A stretch of DNA of 64,000 nucleotides from Ostrinia nubilalis (taxonomy: Eukaryota > Arthropoda > Insecta > Lepidoptera > Crambidae). The translations under genes and the position numbers were made by a program. The stretch covers positions 4,866,001 through 4,930,000 of the forward strand of contig NC_087099.1 of the NCBI RefSeq assembly GCF_963855985.1, written 5' to 3'. The stretch's first letter is position 1. The number at the start of each line of letters is the position of its first letter. The notes under the pieces were generated by a model. The model was not told where the DNA came from, did no database searches, and saw only the letters and a list, made by a program, of their open reading frames with translations. Positions 11,341 to 23,955 of this stretch are shown piece by piece.

Positions 11341-12405
11341 TTGAATAATATTCTAGCTGAAGTTACAATTGTTACTCACCTCACGCTTTAACATTAACTA
11401 GCCAAATTCCGAAAGTTTTTTTGTATCTAATAAGTAAGTAAATAATTTCTGAATCTAATGAACACATTCTGAAAATTCGTTCACTTTGAAAAGCTACTTT
11501 ATTCCTATGTAGATAGCATTAGGCTGTATTTTTCTGTGACAGATGGTAATTCGGGCCGCAGGCAAAAACCTGTCTACAATAAAATTGTAGCTAGCTCGGA
11601 GCGTGTGTAGCCACTCTAATAATGTGTTGTGATGTGTTTTGTTTCTATGTGAATGTGTACTGGCAGCTGCCTGCCTTTGTTGTGAGCTAGCATTTTCAAA
11701 GCCTTCGTACGCGACGTTGAACCCAACACAGACTGAATTGAGATTATTCTAACGCGAACATTGTAATTGTTTCAATAATAGAAACGATGTTACATGAGGT
11801 TATTTTTTATTATTAGGTAAATTGCGTAGTTGCCACACTGTTTACAAAATGTCACGCGCGTAATTTTTACACGGGTTTAAGCTTATTACGGCAGTTATTA
11901 GAATAAAATTAAAAGTTAGTAAACTGAAAAGCTGAAACTAGTAGCCACAAAAATTTAGATAAAAAAAACTAATTTGTGGAAAAGTGGAAAATAACGAAAG
12001 GAAAAGCTTAGTTAGCTACATAACTTTACTTAAATCGTAACAAGTAAAATAACACTTAAATCTCTTACTTTAAAATTTTAATTACCTTTAAAATACAGGC
12101 TAACAAAGCAGTTGGGTGAAAACCTAAAATTTTGCACTGAACTGTACCGAACCTCTTGCCTTATAACCTTTACGTCATCTCTTACTGTAACAAGGGATTA
12201 TGAGGCGGAGACACATCGGAAATTGCTTTTCGGGACGTAAGCTCCTTAGCGGAACACCTATTGAGAACTTTTACAAATGGCAACTAATCAGGTTCCTCCT
12301 GGCTGGTGATTGACCGTCAGATTATCTTTATGATTGAATTATTTAACTAGCGGTCGCGCGCGACTTTATTTATTTATTTGTTTATTACATAATTTGACCG
12401 TTACA
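11341..12405. other. AT-rich intergenic stretch
   Basis: A faint Helitron-type 3' remnant (tttttctgtgacagatgg, then gggccgcaggcaaaaac) lies at about 11528-11570. Nothing else was recognised. Confidence 0.35.
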
Positions 12406-13232
12406 TCTACACTAATATTATAAAGAGGAAAACTTTGTTTGTTTGTTTAGTTGTAATGGATAGGCTCAAAAACTACTGGACCGATTTTAAAAATTCTTTC
12501 ACCATTCGAAAGCTACATAACTCACGAGTAACATAGGCTAAATTTTATTTTGGAAAAAAGTAGGGTCCCGTAAAATATTTGGGATTTTCATGAGACGTGG
12601 AAAAGCGCCATCTATCGTCATTGGTTAAAATCTTCTTGCGCCTGACAAAAAATTTTGAGGTACCTAAATATTCATGAAGGCAAAGCTGTCAAACGCCATC
12701 TATCGACATCATTAGTAAATTAGTAACTAAATATTACATGTACTATGAATAACGCTGTTCGTAAATAATATTGAAAATTTAATAAATAAAAATATTTTAT
12801 GTATTTGAACCATTCACTGTATGTACCTATTTGAATCATTCACTGTGTTTAAACGAGCAAATCAAAGTGTTAATTAGTGACTTTTTACAAACTTCCTTGC
12901 AAATTCTTATTAAGTGCCGCCATCTACCGAGATGAATATAAGGGTACGGTTCAGCGGCGGACAAATGGGATGGGCGCGTGGGCGATTGTAGTTAAATAGG
13001 ATAAGAATTACTTCGTTTTTGTTTTCTGTATGTAATTTGTTAATTTTTTGGTAGGGTCTTTATTTTAATTACTTAGGTTGGTAGGTACTTACTTATTTGA
13101 TTTTAATGATAATTACTATAGGTACGTATAATTTTAGTAGAAAGAAAGGTCATTGAATGACTAAGTGACTCACTCACTCATCACGAAGTCTCAGAAACTA
13201 CAAGTCTCAAAAGAGTTCTCATAGGGGTTAAT

Positions 13233-13638
13233 GGTCTATTCCACCTGGCTTTGATCACCAAGATGATCAAAGTGGACTCCAGTTAAATAATTTTTTTTAG
13301 TGTTCATTGATCACCTATAAATAAATCATACCTCTGAATTGTCACATACATGTCCAATTTGTTTATTGCGGTTTTTAGAAAATATCAAAAATGTTACAAA
13401 ACAAAATATGTAGTACAACAATTGGACATGTGACTATTCAGAGGAGGTGTGATTTGTTTGTAGATGATCAAATGACACTAAAATAATAATTTAACTAGAG
13501 TCCACTTGGCTCACCCAGGACATCGTATCCGTGGGTGCTCAAAGGCACAGAATATATTTAAAGGACACTAAATTAACGCTGTAAGTCCACTTTGATCACC
13601 TGACTGATCAAAGCCAGGTGATCAAAGTGGAATACACC
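13233..13638. mobile_element. TIR insert nested in Helitron copy 2
   Basis: Same insert and same place as 7426-7831, so it was present before the two Helitrons separated. Confidence 0.65.
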
Positions 13639-13796
13639 TCCTTTTAGAACGTAGGTAGTCACTAAGACGAAATTTTGCAAAATTCAACCCTTATGGGAGT
13701 TAAAAAGGGGGTTAGAAGTTTGTATTGCAGTCCTCGGTTTTTAAAGTAAGAGACTTTAACTTTCAAGTTAAAATGTATGCTCACTATGATCTCTAG

Positions 13797-14237
13797 ATAT
13801 TGTGGAGGTGTACATAATAATATACTGTTCGGTACACTGTGGTACTGTGTACACATCGGTTTGCCGACGATATTGTGGTCATCGGTGGAATCTTTTGAAG
13901 ATCTTGGCACAATGCTCGAAGACCTTAATCGATTTTCCCAACAGGTAGGCCTGAGGATGAACATGGACAAAACGAAGCTTATGTCGAATGTCCATGTTGC
14001 GCCCTACCCAGTTTCAGTTGGGAGCTCAATTCTCGAGATTGTCGACAAGTAGGTCTATGTCTACCTCGGACAAACGATCCAGCTAGGTAGGTCCAATTTC
14101 GAGAAGGAGGTTAATCGTCGAATCCAACTCGGCTGGGCAGCGTTCGGGAAACTACGCAACATCTTTCCGTCCAAAATACCTCAATGCCTGAAGACTAGAG
14201 TGTATAACCAATGTGTGTTACCAGTGATAACTTACAT
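13797..14237 (+). pseudogene. RTE reverse transcriptase fragment inside Helitron copy 2
   Basis: Identical in translation to the fragment at 7990-8430, including the same stop after the VDK residues. Shared defects show that one dead fragment was copied by the Helitron. Confidence 0.75.
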
Positions 14238-14450
14238 ATACTGAAAATGTATCATTAGAAATCAACTACGGGGGCTAAGGAGATAAAAGGAGGGTTGGAA
14301 GTTTATATTATGAAAGTCCTATGTGTTTAAAGTAAGAGAGTTGAAATTTAAAATGTATGCGCTATAGATGCTAAGAGCGGATTTTACGAAACTCCACCCC
14401 TAATGGAGTAAAACGAGGTCCACGCGTACGAAGTCGCGGGCGGCCGCTAG

Positions 14451-14680
14451 TCTTTAATAAAGTACTCAAGAGGATTCAAGCCTCTTGATTACTTTGTACT
14501 CGTGGATCCCGTTTTACCCCCTTAGGGGCTGAATTTTGCAAAATCCTGTCTTAGTGAGCATCTACGTTCTAAAAGGAACCCCCATGCAAAATTTGAGACT
14601 CCTAGCACTTGTAGTTTCTGAGATTTCGTGACGAGTGAGTCAGTCAGTGACCTTTCGCTTTTATATTAGAAATCATAGCT
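14451..14680 (-). mobile_element. Fragment of a related Helitron, minus strand, without the nested inserts
   Basis: The reverse complement reads the same order as the Helitron interior at 7340-7410 and 7830-7900: 'tctcagaaactacaagt', 'gggggttccttttagaac', 'tcactaagac', then 'gattttgcaaaattc'. It lacks the TIR insert and the RTE fragment, so it represents the older, empty form. It abuts the CTAG of Helitron copy 2, and CTAG is the same on both strands. Confidence 0.6.
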
Positions 14681-15405
14681 AGGATGAATTATCTTTATGA
14701 ACGTGTATGCTAGGAAATTCTGTAATATGGTGTCCCAAAATTAGCACGTCACACTAACATTGGAGGTAGCTAGCTACTAATTCATCGACCAAGCCCAACT
14801 AATGTTCATAGAAAAGTTTCAAGAGTTTTGATAGTATGACCAGTATCGAGTAATTTTTTCAAATTAATGTTTGTATTACAGTATTTTTATTATTTTGCTT
14901 CTTTTCGCCTAGGTATATCGAAAGTTTCGAGGGAATAACATTATTTAGTCGATAAATAAGAGCATTAAAAAGCATATTTCCACCTCATATTTCCCAATCG
15001 TACTCGTATATCTTTAACGCAACTTTATTCCTGATTCGGATGTAAAAGTCACTTAGGACGACTATTGTGATCAAATTACAATGGGATCCGTATGATTTGA
15101 GGACAATTCACAAATCGGACCACAATGCATTATGGACCTTAAGGATGTCTTTACGGTATTCGATTTGGACAATCGGTCCATTGTTAAGTGATCCACCAAG
15201 ATTTTCCAAGTGATGGTCCTTTTGAATTGATTATGAGGTATTCACTTATTTTGCGGGCCGTTTTTGTTTAATTGTTTGGAATCGGGGTCATATTGGCTTA
15301 AGGTGTGTTCACATTGACGTGGGGAATGTTCTGGGCATGTTTCAGGCGTATGGAGGGCGTAGCATCTTCAGATCAGCTCGACGTCATATACGTGTATTGC
15401 AATTA
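14681..15405. other. Intergenic stretch, nothing recognised
   Basis: No supported feature was seen. Confidence 0.35.
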
Positions 15406-15530
15406 AACTTTGGCGCGCTTTATCTCTTTAAATTTTCATTAGTTTGAAAAAATGGAAATACGTGTCGAGTGTTTTTTGATAAGTTAACTGACTAATTAAA
15501 ACTTGATTTTACTCAGGAAACATTCCTATT
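15406..15530 (+). repeat. Dispersed repeat D, copy 1
   Basis: About 125 bp (aactttggcgcgctttatct ... caggaaacattcctatt) that recurs at 52554-52687 on the same strand with substitutions. The second copy lies inside the TIR element of intron 2. Non-coding. Confidence 0.65.
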
Positions 15531-16939
15531 CTACCGTACACGCCCGTAGATACCATAGTGCTCCGAGTGACAAAACGAAAGCAAAGCTTGGAACATAGAA
15601 CGCAGAGGCTGTGTTTTTTATGCCGTATACACTGGTCATGCCGACAGTCACCTCGTAACGTACCGTTTGTGGCAACCCTAAATTCAGTGCGTCGCAAGTG
15701 CCTTTTTGAGAGTCCGTTTTCCACGGTGCCAGTTCATGAATTCGAAGTTTGCAAAGGGAAGAGCTTTTCGGCAAAATTTTATGCAATTGAACCACTAAAA
15801 ATGTTGATTCACAAAATCTTACATTACAGTATGTTGCTATTGTGATTTATTATTAATAGTAAATAATATCTGTAGAAATAAAGCCAGGTAAAAAAGTTTT
15901 GGATTCAGGCCCAATGGTTTCAGCCAAATGAAATGAAAATTGCAGGCCCAATGTCGTAACGGAATGAGATACGTGCAGAAAATATTCATATAAAGACAAC
16001 TACTATAACCCTTATATCAAATATTGGATTGATAGTATTATCTTCACCGACTCCCAGTAAGAAAGAAGTCTTCGTAAAATATGATTACTGACTAATAGAA
16101 CGTAAGAAATGTGTAAACTTCTAATAATACGTAAGAATTTGCATTTTTTATTTCTTGGGTAAACAGCTAAGAGAAAAGAAAACTAAACATCATAAATGTT
16201 TTTTAAACAACCAAATATAACATTGGGTTTACTACAATATTATTTCTCTCAACAGATTTAGATTTTAGGTATACCTTATAATTTGTTTTCAATTATCGGC
16301 TTACCTGTACTTTTACAACAGCCAAAGCTTTCGCTGCTACGTTTACCTGTTTTTGGATTATCAGCCACAAATATTGACTTACCTTTGTTTTAGTAAAACC
16401 CTAGCAACTATAGCGTTTAATAGGTTTCGTTGCTTTCATTGTTAATCCTTTCACATTATCCAATCTTTGGCCAAATACATTTTGCTTTTCTAAGAAAATA
16501 TGGATGAAAACGTATCTTTCTCTAAGGTAAAGCAAAATAACTAATAGGCTTTCGTTCCTCATTGAAAGTTCCAGGAAAAAATCCACTGAGGAAAGCACAT
16601 AAAAATGATAAGTGTACTTGGCTAGAGCTGTACTTAAGTCTTCCTTTTTGAATAATAGTCCGTAATAAGCTGTACTGAAACCGCAATTTCTTCTAAATGT
16701 CAGTGTATTTGTCATTCTGTAGGTAGGTACCCCAAACTACCAGGTACCTTTCATTATGTAAGAAGGGAAAGTTTTCCAAAGTTTGAGCAGAATTCGTTAG
16801 AATTCTTTCACGTGATAAAATGACGGATTCTTTTCTAAAAAAAACTTCCGGGATTGTGTTTCCCGCAACGCGTTTATTTACTTTGAACATGATTTCGTTT
16901 CCTAGTACGTGTGTTGCTTGCGGAATGAAATATTTATTA
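15531..16939. other. Intergenic stretch without supported genes
   Basis: Several frames of 70-104 codons on both strands overlap each other (15509-15845, 16401-16986). None shows a known domain, a signal peptide or splice-linked continuation, so I treat them as chance. Confidence 0.4.
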
Positions 16940-17176
16940 CTAGCTTTCCGCCCGCGGCTTCGCCCGCGTGGAATTTTGTCTGTCACAGAAAAACTTTATC
17001 GCGCGCGTCCCTGTTTCAAAAACCGGGATAAAAACTATCCTATGTTCTTTCCCGGGACTCAAACTATCTCTATGCCAAATTTCATCAAAATCGGTTGCGA
17101 GGTTTAAGCGGGAAAGCGTAACAGACAGACAGACAGACAGACAGAGTTACTTTCGCATTTATAATATTAGTTGGGA
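16940..17176 (-). mobile_element. Small Helitron-like element (Lep1 type), 237 bp
   Basis: On the minus strand it starts TCCCAACTAATATTATAAAT after A and ends GGGCGGAAAGCTAG before T, a clean A/T insertion. The interior matches 2352-2596. It contains a (GACA)n run at about 17122-17145. The plus-strand open frames here are by-products. Confidence 0.8.
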
Positions 17177-18819
17177 TTGAGTCTCGCGTTGTTAATAACG
17201 CTTGGCTGTGCATGCAATTTTGTTAAATACTGGCATTCCATATAACAAAATAAGGTTTAGGAATACCTATGTAGTTCCACATTTTGTAATGTTGCAGGAT
17301 TTCTCCGCTAAAGTATTTCGTATTTGGAACCAGTATTTTTTAAATAAAAACAATAGTTCAATGGTTCAGTTGTTGGACAGTGACGATTCAAGTAGTCGCT
17401 AGTTTTTATCCCTCCGTAGACCGCTGGAATACTATGGTAGGTACTTCTAATATTATTTGGCTTAGATGGAACAGTCCATGTTGGAAGAGATAGTGAGAAA
17501 GTTACTAAGTAATTAGAGCACTACAAATCACATAAAAATGACTATGAAGACTCCACATTAAGTACCGTTATTCGTTACCCGTATTTACAACGCCTGAACG
17601 ATCTGCGAAAATACGTCCCGGTGCAATATTTTAACATTCGTGCTATTGATAGAAGGATATTCTGGCCATCAATATCGTTAATGGGTACAGATACCAAGAT
17701 GAAAGGTTCCCTCAGCCTCTGTCCTACTACTATTTTTACTTATCTTAATGCACTGCTTTGTGGGATCGTAAAGGGGAATAACCGTATATTACTATTTTCA
17801 TGTTTTGCCTATCGTTACAACATCCCCGATAAGATATTATCGTAAAAATAGCCGGCGGAATAAAAGGAACTTATGTTGACATCATTACTTATTCGTACGT
17901 AATCACGTGAAAATATGTTTACAGTTTCACTGGACTTTAAACCTTATTATATCGGAATAATTAAAGTTTAACTCAAAGTATTGTAGTTCTTGTGACTAGT
18001 ACAGTACATCATTATTATTCTGTGCTAGTAGGTACTAGCTTCTTAGCGGATTTTGGTATGTCAATTATTCTTTATTTAACGTCCTATCCTTAGTACTCCT
18101 CAAAATGTTAGCTATAGTAAAAGTGAAAACTTGATCCTTGATAATTACCAGGATCAATAATAGCTTAAAGAATTTTTTTTGCTATACGGGCTCTATCTCT
18201 GGCCATGTAAGTATACAAGTGAAACTAAAAAAACTTTTTACGCTTAACTTGTAACAGTGTATCATCAATATAAGTCACCGTTTTAGTCAACCAGACGACC
18301 CTGGTTTATTTGGCAAAAATATTATGCTAGCTAAAATTGTATCCAACAAATTCGTCGGAAAGCAGAAATACGTACGAGAGCGTACGTGTTTTTCGGCGAG
18401 GTGTGTGATAGTAAATATTAACATGGTATACGCTGTTACAATAAATACCACATAAACGTTGGCACAAAATGATGTAAGCATTTAGTGAATCATGAAAACA
18501 GTAACGAGGATGTTTAGCAAAAATTGAACTTATTAATTTCTCTGCTCATCGTGAAATACTCCACACATAGATGTCTTTAGGCAGTAAATTATCATTTTGA
18601 TGTAACAAATATATTTCACATTCAGCCTGTATTACGGAAAGGCACGAGAAAAATAGGCACGTAAAATTATCTATGACTATTTCATAATTATTATTTTAGT
18701 TATTAGTATTTTTCTAGGAAGGGTGTTGGTGCTTTCAGCTAGGGCATTTCCCAACAAATATTTCCTAACTAAAATTGTGGTAAAATAAAAATGTTTTATA
18801 CTATCGGAATAAGGTATTT
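17177..18819. other. AT-rich intergenic stretch, nothing recognised
   Basis: Frames at 17202-17402, 17621-17845 and 18287-18481 show no domain or splice context. Confidence 0.4.
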
Positions 18820-18914
18820 CACGGTCTAGTGGGTTGCTACACTGACTGCAAAATCAGCGGTTACGGCTTCGATTCCCTTAGGGGCAAAATGTTTGTGTAA
18901 TGAGCACGAATAAC
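18820..18914 (+). mobile_element. tRNA-derived SINE head
   Basis: Contains an A-box-like tctagtgggttgctac and a B-box-like ggcttcgattccc, spaced as in a tRNA gene, then 'atgtttgtgtaatgagcac' as in lepidopteran tRNA-derived SINEs. It cannot form a full tRNA (no proper acceptor stem), and the 3' part is missing. Confidence 0.6.
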
Positions 18915-18927
18915 ATACTTACCTTTA

Positions 18928-19126
18928 TAGTTTGAATATAATAGCGTGTCTATCAGTCTATCTACCTATTCACGCAAGATCTAATTTAGATAAAAGGTAC
19001 CTATAGAGATTTTATTGTAATAGAGTCCCGGGAAAGGATAGGTATTTATCCCAGTTCTTGAAACGGACGCGCGTAATTGCGTTTTTTGTGACAGGCCCAA
19101 ATTATTTTTCCACGGAAAAATTCTAG
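18928..19126 (+). mobile_element. Degraded small Helitron-like element
   Basis: Parts in order resemble the Lep1-type body: 'gtcccgggaaagg', 'tttatcccagttcttgaaac', 'ggacgcgcgtaat', 'tttttgtgacag', with a CTAG end before T. The 5' limit is uncertain. Confidence 0.5.
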
Positions 19127-20615
19127 TATTGAATATTATTATACTCGTAGTTAGTATGCTATTCCAATTTTAGACCTATGTAATTGTTACAGGAAGGAGT
19201 ATTTTCTAACACTGATGCTGCAGTCGATTCCTCGAAATGAGCCACTAACGATGCTTTGTTTCGTATGCATTTGGTTCACTGTTTTCACCAATTTATGTTG
19301 TTGGATGCTGCAAACTTTCTCGTCAGTCTATTATACTGTCTGATATATTCCTATATTCTTGGAACTAGAAATTTAGTAAATACTACCCAATGTAAAACAT
19401 TGAAAATAACTATGGTTTTGGTTGGGTTGGCGAATGCTACCAAATGATTTAATAAGAGACGATGGTAACGTGTTGGTATAGCGTAAGAAGTTAGGAGATA
19501 GCTTTAATTGATTTGAAATCATAATTCGCGAAGCTGCGAATGTTCACACACAAAAAAATCCAACTTTTTTGATAAGTTACTTACTGTAGGTACAGTATTT
19601 TATAATGTTGACACATTTAATGACACGAAAACTGTTACTCGCGTATATTTAGACACGCGCGTAACCGCACGTAACTCACGTCAGTATTTACCCTTGCATA
19701 CGCGCACATTTCAACTCAGTTATTACGCACTAATAAACGCACCCGTTAGTTCATGTACGGACGGCATGTCAAGCTAAACAGTGTGGAGTCTTATTCAGTG
19801 GTAGTAGGGTTGAGTTTGCAACAAAAAAAAATATGTTTGATATGCTTGTCTATTATGTAGAACTTGGAGCAAAACTACAAGCATTGCGTGAAGTTAATTT
19901 CAGCCAATTTTGTGTTACTTACTATACCTACCTATTGCAGTTTTCTGTGTTTCAATGATATTAATCTGTTCCAAAATAACTGAGAAATGTCAAAGCTTGA
20001 CCTTCTTAACTCATTTTCGACACCCATCCCATCATGGCTTGGGTGTAATGCGCCGTGAAATAACCGCGAAATTTATCTATCTATACATAGAGCTCTACAA
20101 AGAAATGCGTTCTTTATGAACTTTCTTCATGCGGTTTGCGCACATAGCCATTGCCAAGAATCCATATTTCATAGGTACTATTATTATGTTAAAAATTTCA
20201 AGACACCTGAAAATTGAACCTTTAATTTCTTACAATGAAGTCTGATTTACAAGTAGACGTATAAACTGAAAAGTATAGCATCTTATGTAGGAAATAGAGT
20301 TGATTTTACAACCAACTCGTCGGCGTCGTCGAACAACGTCGTATGATCGCAACCGTCAAAATCTGTTTTTTTGCATTAAACTACTCTAAAATAGCCCCTT
20401 TATAAACTGATTTTTTAATTTTTCAAAATTCGTAATAATATCGAAGATACAGAATCGAACACCGACGGATGTGATTATTCTAACGCAGTATAGAGACGTG
20501 TTTGTGCAAGTGTCATTGTACTTTGGAAGACTGCACATCGTTTGTTGGAATAGCTTATACATTTGTATTCTTATTGATATTGAATGTATCTAGAATTTCG
20601 TCTTTATATCTATAA
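19127..20615. other. Intergenic stretch, nothing recognised
   Basis: A word 'cgtcggcgtcgtcgaacaac' at about 20319-20340 recurs inverted near 26585-26610; its nature is unknown. No supported gene was seen. Confidence 0.35.
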
Positions 20616-23600
20616 GGTAAGTCTTTACCGTGGGAGAGCCATGCTTCGGCACGAATGGGCCGGCTCGACCGGAGTGATACCACGGCCTCACAGAAAACCG
20701 GCGTGAAGCAGCACTTGTGTTGTGTTTCGCCGAGTGAGTGAGGGTACCGGAGGCCCAACCCCCCCCCCCTCCCCACCTCCTAATGATAGCGCAGTTAAAA
20801 ACTATTTTACCCCAGGAGGGTACCAGCTGCGTTAGCGTTGGAGAATCCCTCCCTGGACATCCATGCTCAGGACACAACACACCTGAGCGTGGATGCCCAG
20901 GCCGCCCCTCGTACTCTGGGGAGGGCAAAACCGCGCTCAACACCTGGGGCAAGAGCAAATTTACCATGGCACCCCCTGCCACGCTGGCCGTGGACTTTTG
21001 CAATATCAGGGGCTTACACTCTAACCTCAATGCTGTTCACCACCACCTTGAGACAGCAAAGCCGGCCTTGCTTTTCTTAACCGAGACTCAGATATCGTCT
21101 CCTGCGGACACATCTTATCTCTCCTACCCTGGGTATAAACTGGAACATGCCTTTGTGCCTAGGGCCGGGGTGTGCGTGTACGTAGGGGGCAATATCAGTT
21201 CTCGACGCCTCAGCCACCTCGAAAGCAGGGACCTCTCCACCTTATGGCTCCGCGTAGACAGCGATGACCACCCCCGCGTCTACGCCTGCCTCTATAGGTC
21301 CCATAGCGGTGATGCCGAAACTGACCGACTCATTGAGCACGTCCAAATGGCTGCAGAATCAGTGCAGCAGCAGATCCCCTCTGCAGAGATCGTGATACTT
21401 GGCGATTTCAACGCCCATCACACCGAATGGCTCGGATCGAGCAAAACCGATCATGCAGGGAGATCTGTTCACGACTTCGCCTTCGCATATGGCTTGACAC
21501 AACTGGTTACTACGCCCACGCGAATCCCAGATGTAGAGAGCCAAGAACCTTCACTGTTAGACCTTCTGCTGACTTCCCATCCGGATGGCTATCAGCTATC
21601 CGTTGGCGCCCCTCTGGGCTCCTCGGACCATTGCCTTATCCGGAGTACGGTGCCACTCACGTGCTCGCCGCGACCACGAGTTGCATGCAGTCGCCGCGTG
21701 TGGCACTACAGGTCAGCAGACTGGGATGAGATGCGGTCCTTCTTCGCATCTTACCCCTGGAGGCAGGTTTGCTTCACGCAGGATGATCCCAGCGTCGTTG
21801 CTGATCTTGTTGCTGATGTGGTGCTGCAGGGTATGGAACTTTTCATACCGTCTTCTGTTGTTCCCATTGGTGGCAAATCTCAGCCTTGGTTTAGTCAATC
21901 CTGCAAAAAGGTTTTACGCCGGAAGCAGGAATCCTACCAAGCCTGGGCAAATGCAGCGAGGCTACGGGATGAAAACACCAGCGCATTAAAAAAGGAGTTT
22001 AACTTTGCCTCTAGGTCTTTCAAAAGAGTCATTGCAAGGGCGAAGTCGGAGCACATTGGTAGAATTGGTGGGAAGCTAGAGCGTCTTCCTTCTGGAACTC
22101 GTGCGTTCTGGTCTCTTGCCAAAGCTATCCAAGGAAATTTCTGCACGCCATCATTTCCACCCCTGCACATGGGAAACGGTTCGTTGGCCCACGATGCAAA
22201 GGAGAAAGCCGATCTTCTGGGCAAACTCTTTGCGTCCAACTCGACACTGGATGACGGGGGACATGAGCCACCGATTATACCAAGGTGTGAGAGCTGTATG
22301 CCGGATATCCGGTTCCACCAAAGCTCAGTACGCCTGGCTCTATTTTCCCTGGATATCCATAAGTCGAGTGGGCCCGATGGAATCCCTCCTATCGTGCTGA
22401 GGACGTGCGCTCCAGAGTTAGCACCGGTTTTAACGCGCCTTTTTCGGCTCTCCTACCTCTCTGGTATAGTCCCGACCTCATGGAGGACAGCTTTGGTGCA
22501 CCCGATCCCTAAAAAAGGTGACCGCTCAAATCCGTCCAACTATAGGCCGATAGCAATCACCTCCTTGTTCTCGAAGATAATGGAATCCATTATCAACAGC
22601 CAGCTCCTTCGGTACCTAGAGGCCCACCAGTTGCTAAGTGACCGACAGTACGGTTTCCGTGGAGGTCGCTCGGCTGGTGATCTTCTGGTCTACTTGACAC
22701 ATTGTTGGGCACAGGCGATCGAGACTAAGGGGGAAGCATTGGCGGTCAGTTTGGATATGGCGAAGGCCTTCGATCGGGTTTGGCACAAAGCGCTTCTTTC
22801 GAAGCTCCCTTCCTATGGGCTTCCCGAGAAATTATGCGGATGGGTCGCCAGCTTTTTAGCAGACAGAAGCATTAAGGTCGTTGTCGACAGCAAATGCTCA
22901 GACTCTATGTCTGTGAATGCTGGTGTCCCCCAAGGCTGTGTGCTACCGCCTACGCTCTTCCTTCTGCATATCAATGATATGCTGCAAATTAGCGGCATTC
23001 ATTGCTATGCGGACGACAGCACGGTTGATGCCGCTTATACCGGCCGCGCAAATATCTCTCGGGAGAACGTCATTGAGAGCCGTAACAAACTTGTGTCCGA
23101 CATTGAAACCTCCTTGAAGGAGGTCTCAGACTGGGGTCGACGCAATTTGGTCCAATTTAACCCTACAAAGACACAAGTTTGCGCGTTCACCGCCAAAAAG
23201 TTGCCGTTTGTCGTATCCCGCTGTTTCGAGAGCACTCCCCTAACTGCCTCAGCCAATATCGGAATCCTTGGTGTCGACATATCGAGCGAAGTCCAGTTCC
23301 GTGGTCATTTAGAGGGTAAGGCTAAATTAGCCTCGAAGAAGCTTGGTGTGCTCAATAGATCGAGACGGTATTTCACTCCAGCCCATCGTCTGCAACTTTA
23401 CAAGGCGCAGGTTCGGCCTCATATGGAATACTGTTCTCATCTTTGGGCAGGTGCGCCCCAGTACCAGCTTCTCCCTCTGGACCGCATTGAACGGAGAGCA
23501 GCTCGAATCGTTGACTGCCAGGACATTTCGGATCGGCTTGACCCCTTGGCGCTGCGTAGAGATGTATCCTCACTATGCATATTCTATCGCATGTACCACG

Positions 23601-23955
23601 GGGAGTGCTCCGAAGAATTATCCGGACTTATTCCTGCCGCCACTTTTCGCCACCGATCTACCCGACAGCACTTCCACCCCCATCACTTAGATGGTTGGCA
23701 GTCCACAACAGTACGTTTCTCTAGAAACTTTCTGCCCCGTACAACCAAACTGTGGAATGGACTGTCGTCTGCGGTGTTTCCGGACGGATACGACCTGCAA
23801 GCTTTCAAGAGGAGAGCGTATCTTTACCTTAAAGGCCGGCAACGCACCTGTAACGCCCCTGGGTCTGCGGGTGTCTATGGGCGACGGTAATCACTTACCA
23901 TCAGGTGATCCGTTTGCTCGTTTGCCTCCTATCACATAAAAAAAAAAAAAAAAAA
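20616..23955 (+). mobile_element. CR1/Jockey-group non-LTR retrotransposon, near full length
   Basis: The 5' UTR (gtgggagagccatgcttcgg ..., with a C-rich run at 20758-20777) leads into one long endonuclease/RT frame, then a 3' end 'cttaccatcaggtgatccg' / 'tttgctcgtttgcc' and a poly-A tail at about 23938-23955. These ends are those of a very common lepidopteran LINE, which I believe is of CR1/Zenon type; the clade name is from memory. No first ORF with zinc knuckles precedes it, so this copy is either ORF2-only or has lost ORF1. No target duplication was found. Confidence 0.85.
20738..23890 (+). CDS. LINE ORF2: endonuclease plus reverse transcriptase
   Basis: Open for 1,050 codons. The likely true start is the Met at 20966 ([17 protein letters not shown]), because the N-terminal 76 residues are low-complexity UTR translation. 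Domains in order: an APE-type endonuclease with [14 protein letters not shown] and GSSDHCLI (about residues 85-305), a linker, then reverse transcriptase with [52 protein letters not shown] and the catalytic YADD at residues 757-760. A C-terminal region ([20 protein letters not shown]) follows. It makes the nick and cDNA for its own target-primed integration. No stop or shift was found, so the copy is young and may encode active enzyme. A Pro replaces the usual Ser in GCVLSPT. Confidence 0.9.
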   Translation: MRVPEAQPPPPPHLLMIAQLKTILPQEGTSCVSVGESLPGHPCSGHNTPERGCPGRPSYSGEGKTALNTWGKSKFTMAPPATLAVDFCNIRGLHSNLNAVHHHLETAKPALLFLTETQISSPADTSYLSYPGYKLEHAFVPRAGVCVYVGGNISSRRLSHLESRDLSTLWLRVDSDDHPRVYACLYRSHSGDAETDRLIEHVQMAAESVQQQIPSAEIVILGDFNAHHTEWLGSSKTDHAGRSVHDFAFAYGLTQLVTTPTRIPDVESQEPSLLDLLLTSHPDGYQLSVGAPLGSSDHCLIRSTVPLTCSPRPRVACSRRVWHYRSADWDEMRSFFASYPWRQVCFTQDDPSVVADLVADVVLQGMELFIPSSVVPIGGKSQPWFSQSCKKVLRRKQESYQAWANAARLRDENTSALKKEFNFASRSFKRVIARAKSEHIGRIGGKLERLPSGTRAFWSLAKAIQGNFCTPSFPPLHMGNGSLAHDAKEKADLLGKLFASNSTLDDGGHEPPIIPRCESCMPDIRFHQSSVRLALFSLDIHKSSGPDGIPPIVLRTCAPELAPVLTRLFRLSYLSGIVPTSWRTALVHPIPKKGDRSNPSNYRPIAITSLFSKIMESIINSQLLRYLEAHQLLSDRQYGFRGGRSAGDLLVYLTHCWAQAIETKGEALAVSLDMAKAFDRVWHKALLSKLPSYGLPEKLCGWVASFLADRSIKVVVDSKCSDSMSVNAGVPQGCVLPPTLFLLHINDMLQISGIHCYADDSTVDAAYTGRANISRENVIESRNKLVSDIETSLKEVSDWGRRNLVQFNPTKTQVCAFTAKKLPFVVSRCFESTPLTASANIGILGVDISSEVQFRGHLEGKAKLASKKLGVLNRSRRYFTPAHRLQLYKAQVRPHMEYCSHLWAGAPQYQLLPLDRIERRAARIVDCQDISDRLDPLALRRDVSSLCIFYRMYHGECSEELSGLIPAATFRHRSTRQHFHPHHLDGWQSTTVRFSRNFLPRTTKLWNGLSSAVFPDGYDLQAFKRRAYLYLKGRQRTCNAPGSAGVYGRR

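Larger units (their letters stand above)
12406..14450 (+). mobile_element. Helitron-like element, copy 2 (2,045 bp), with the same nested inserts
   Basis: Same length and almost the same sequence as 6599-8643, again between A (12405) and T (14451), but with unrelated flanks, so it is a transposed copy and not a tandem duplication. The nested TIR insert lies at 13233-13638 and the RTE fragment at about 13797-14237. Differences seen by eye are T to A near 12939 and C to T near 13559, which points to recent movement by an outside Helitron enzyme. Confidence 0.85.

Noticed and set aside
6599..14450. Segmental duplication of the 2-kb unit
   Set aside because: Similarity stops exactly at TC and CTAG on both copies, so transposition explains it better.
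15509..15845. Three overlapping frames on both strands
   Set aside because: Mutually overlapping, no domain, no splice context.
16401..16715. 104-codon minus-strand frame
   Set aside because: Composition unlike a conserved protein, no motif or exon continuation.
18820..18895. Possible tRNA gene from A- and B-box-like words
   Set aside because: No acceptor stem or proper cloverleaf; the following sequence is that of a SINE.
20590..21030. 146-codon minus-strand frame
   Set aside because: Antisense of the LINE 5' UTR and ORF2 start.
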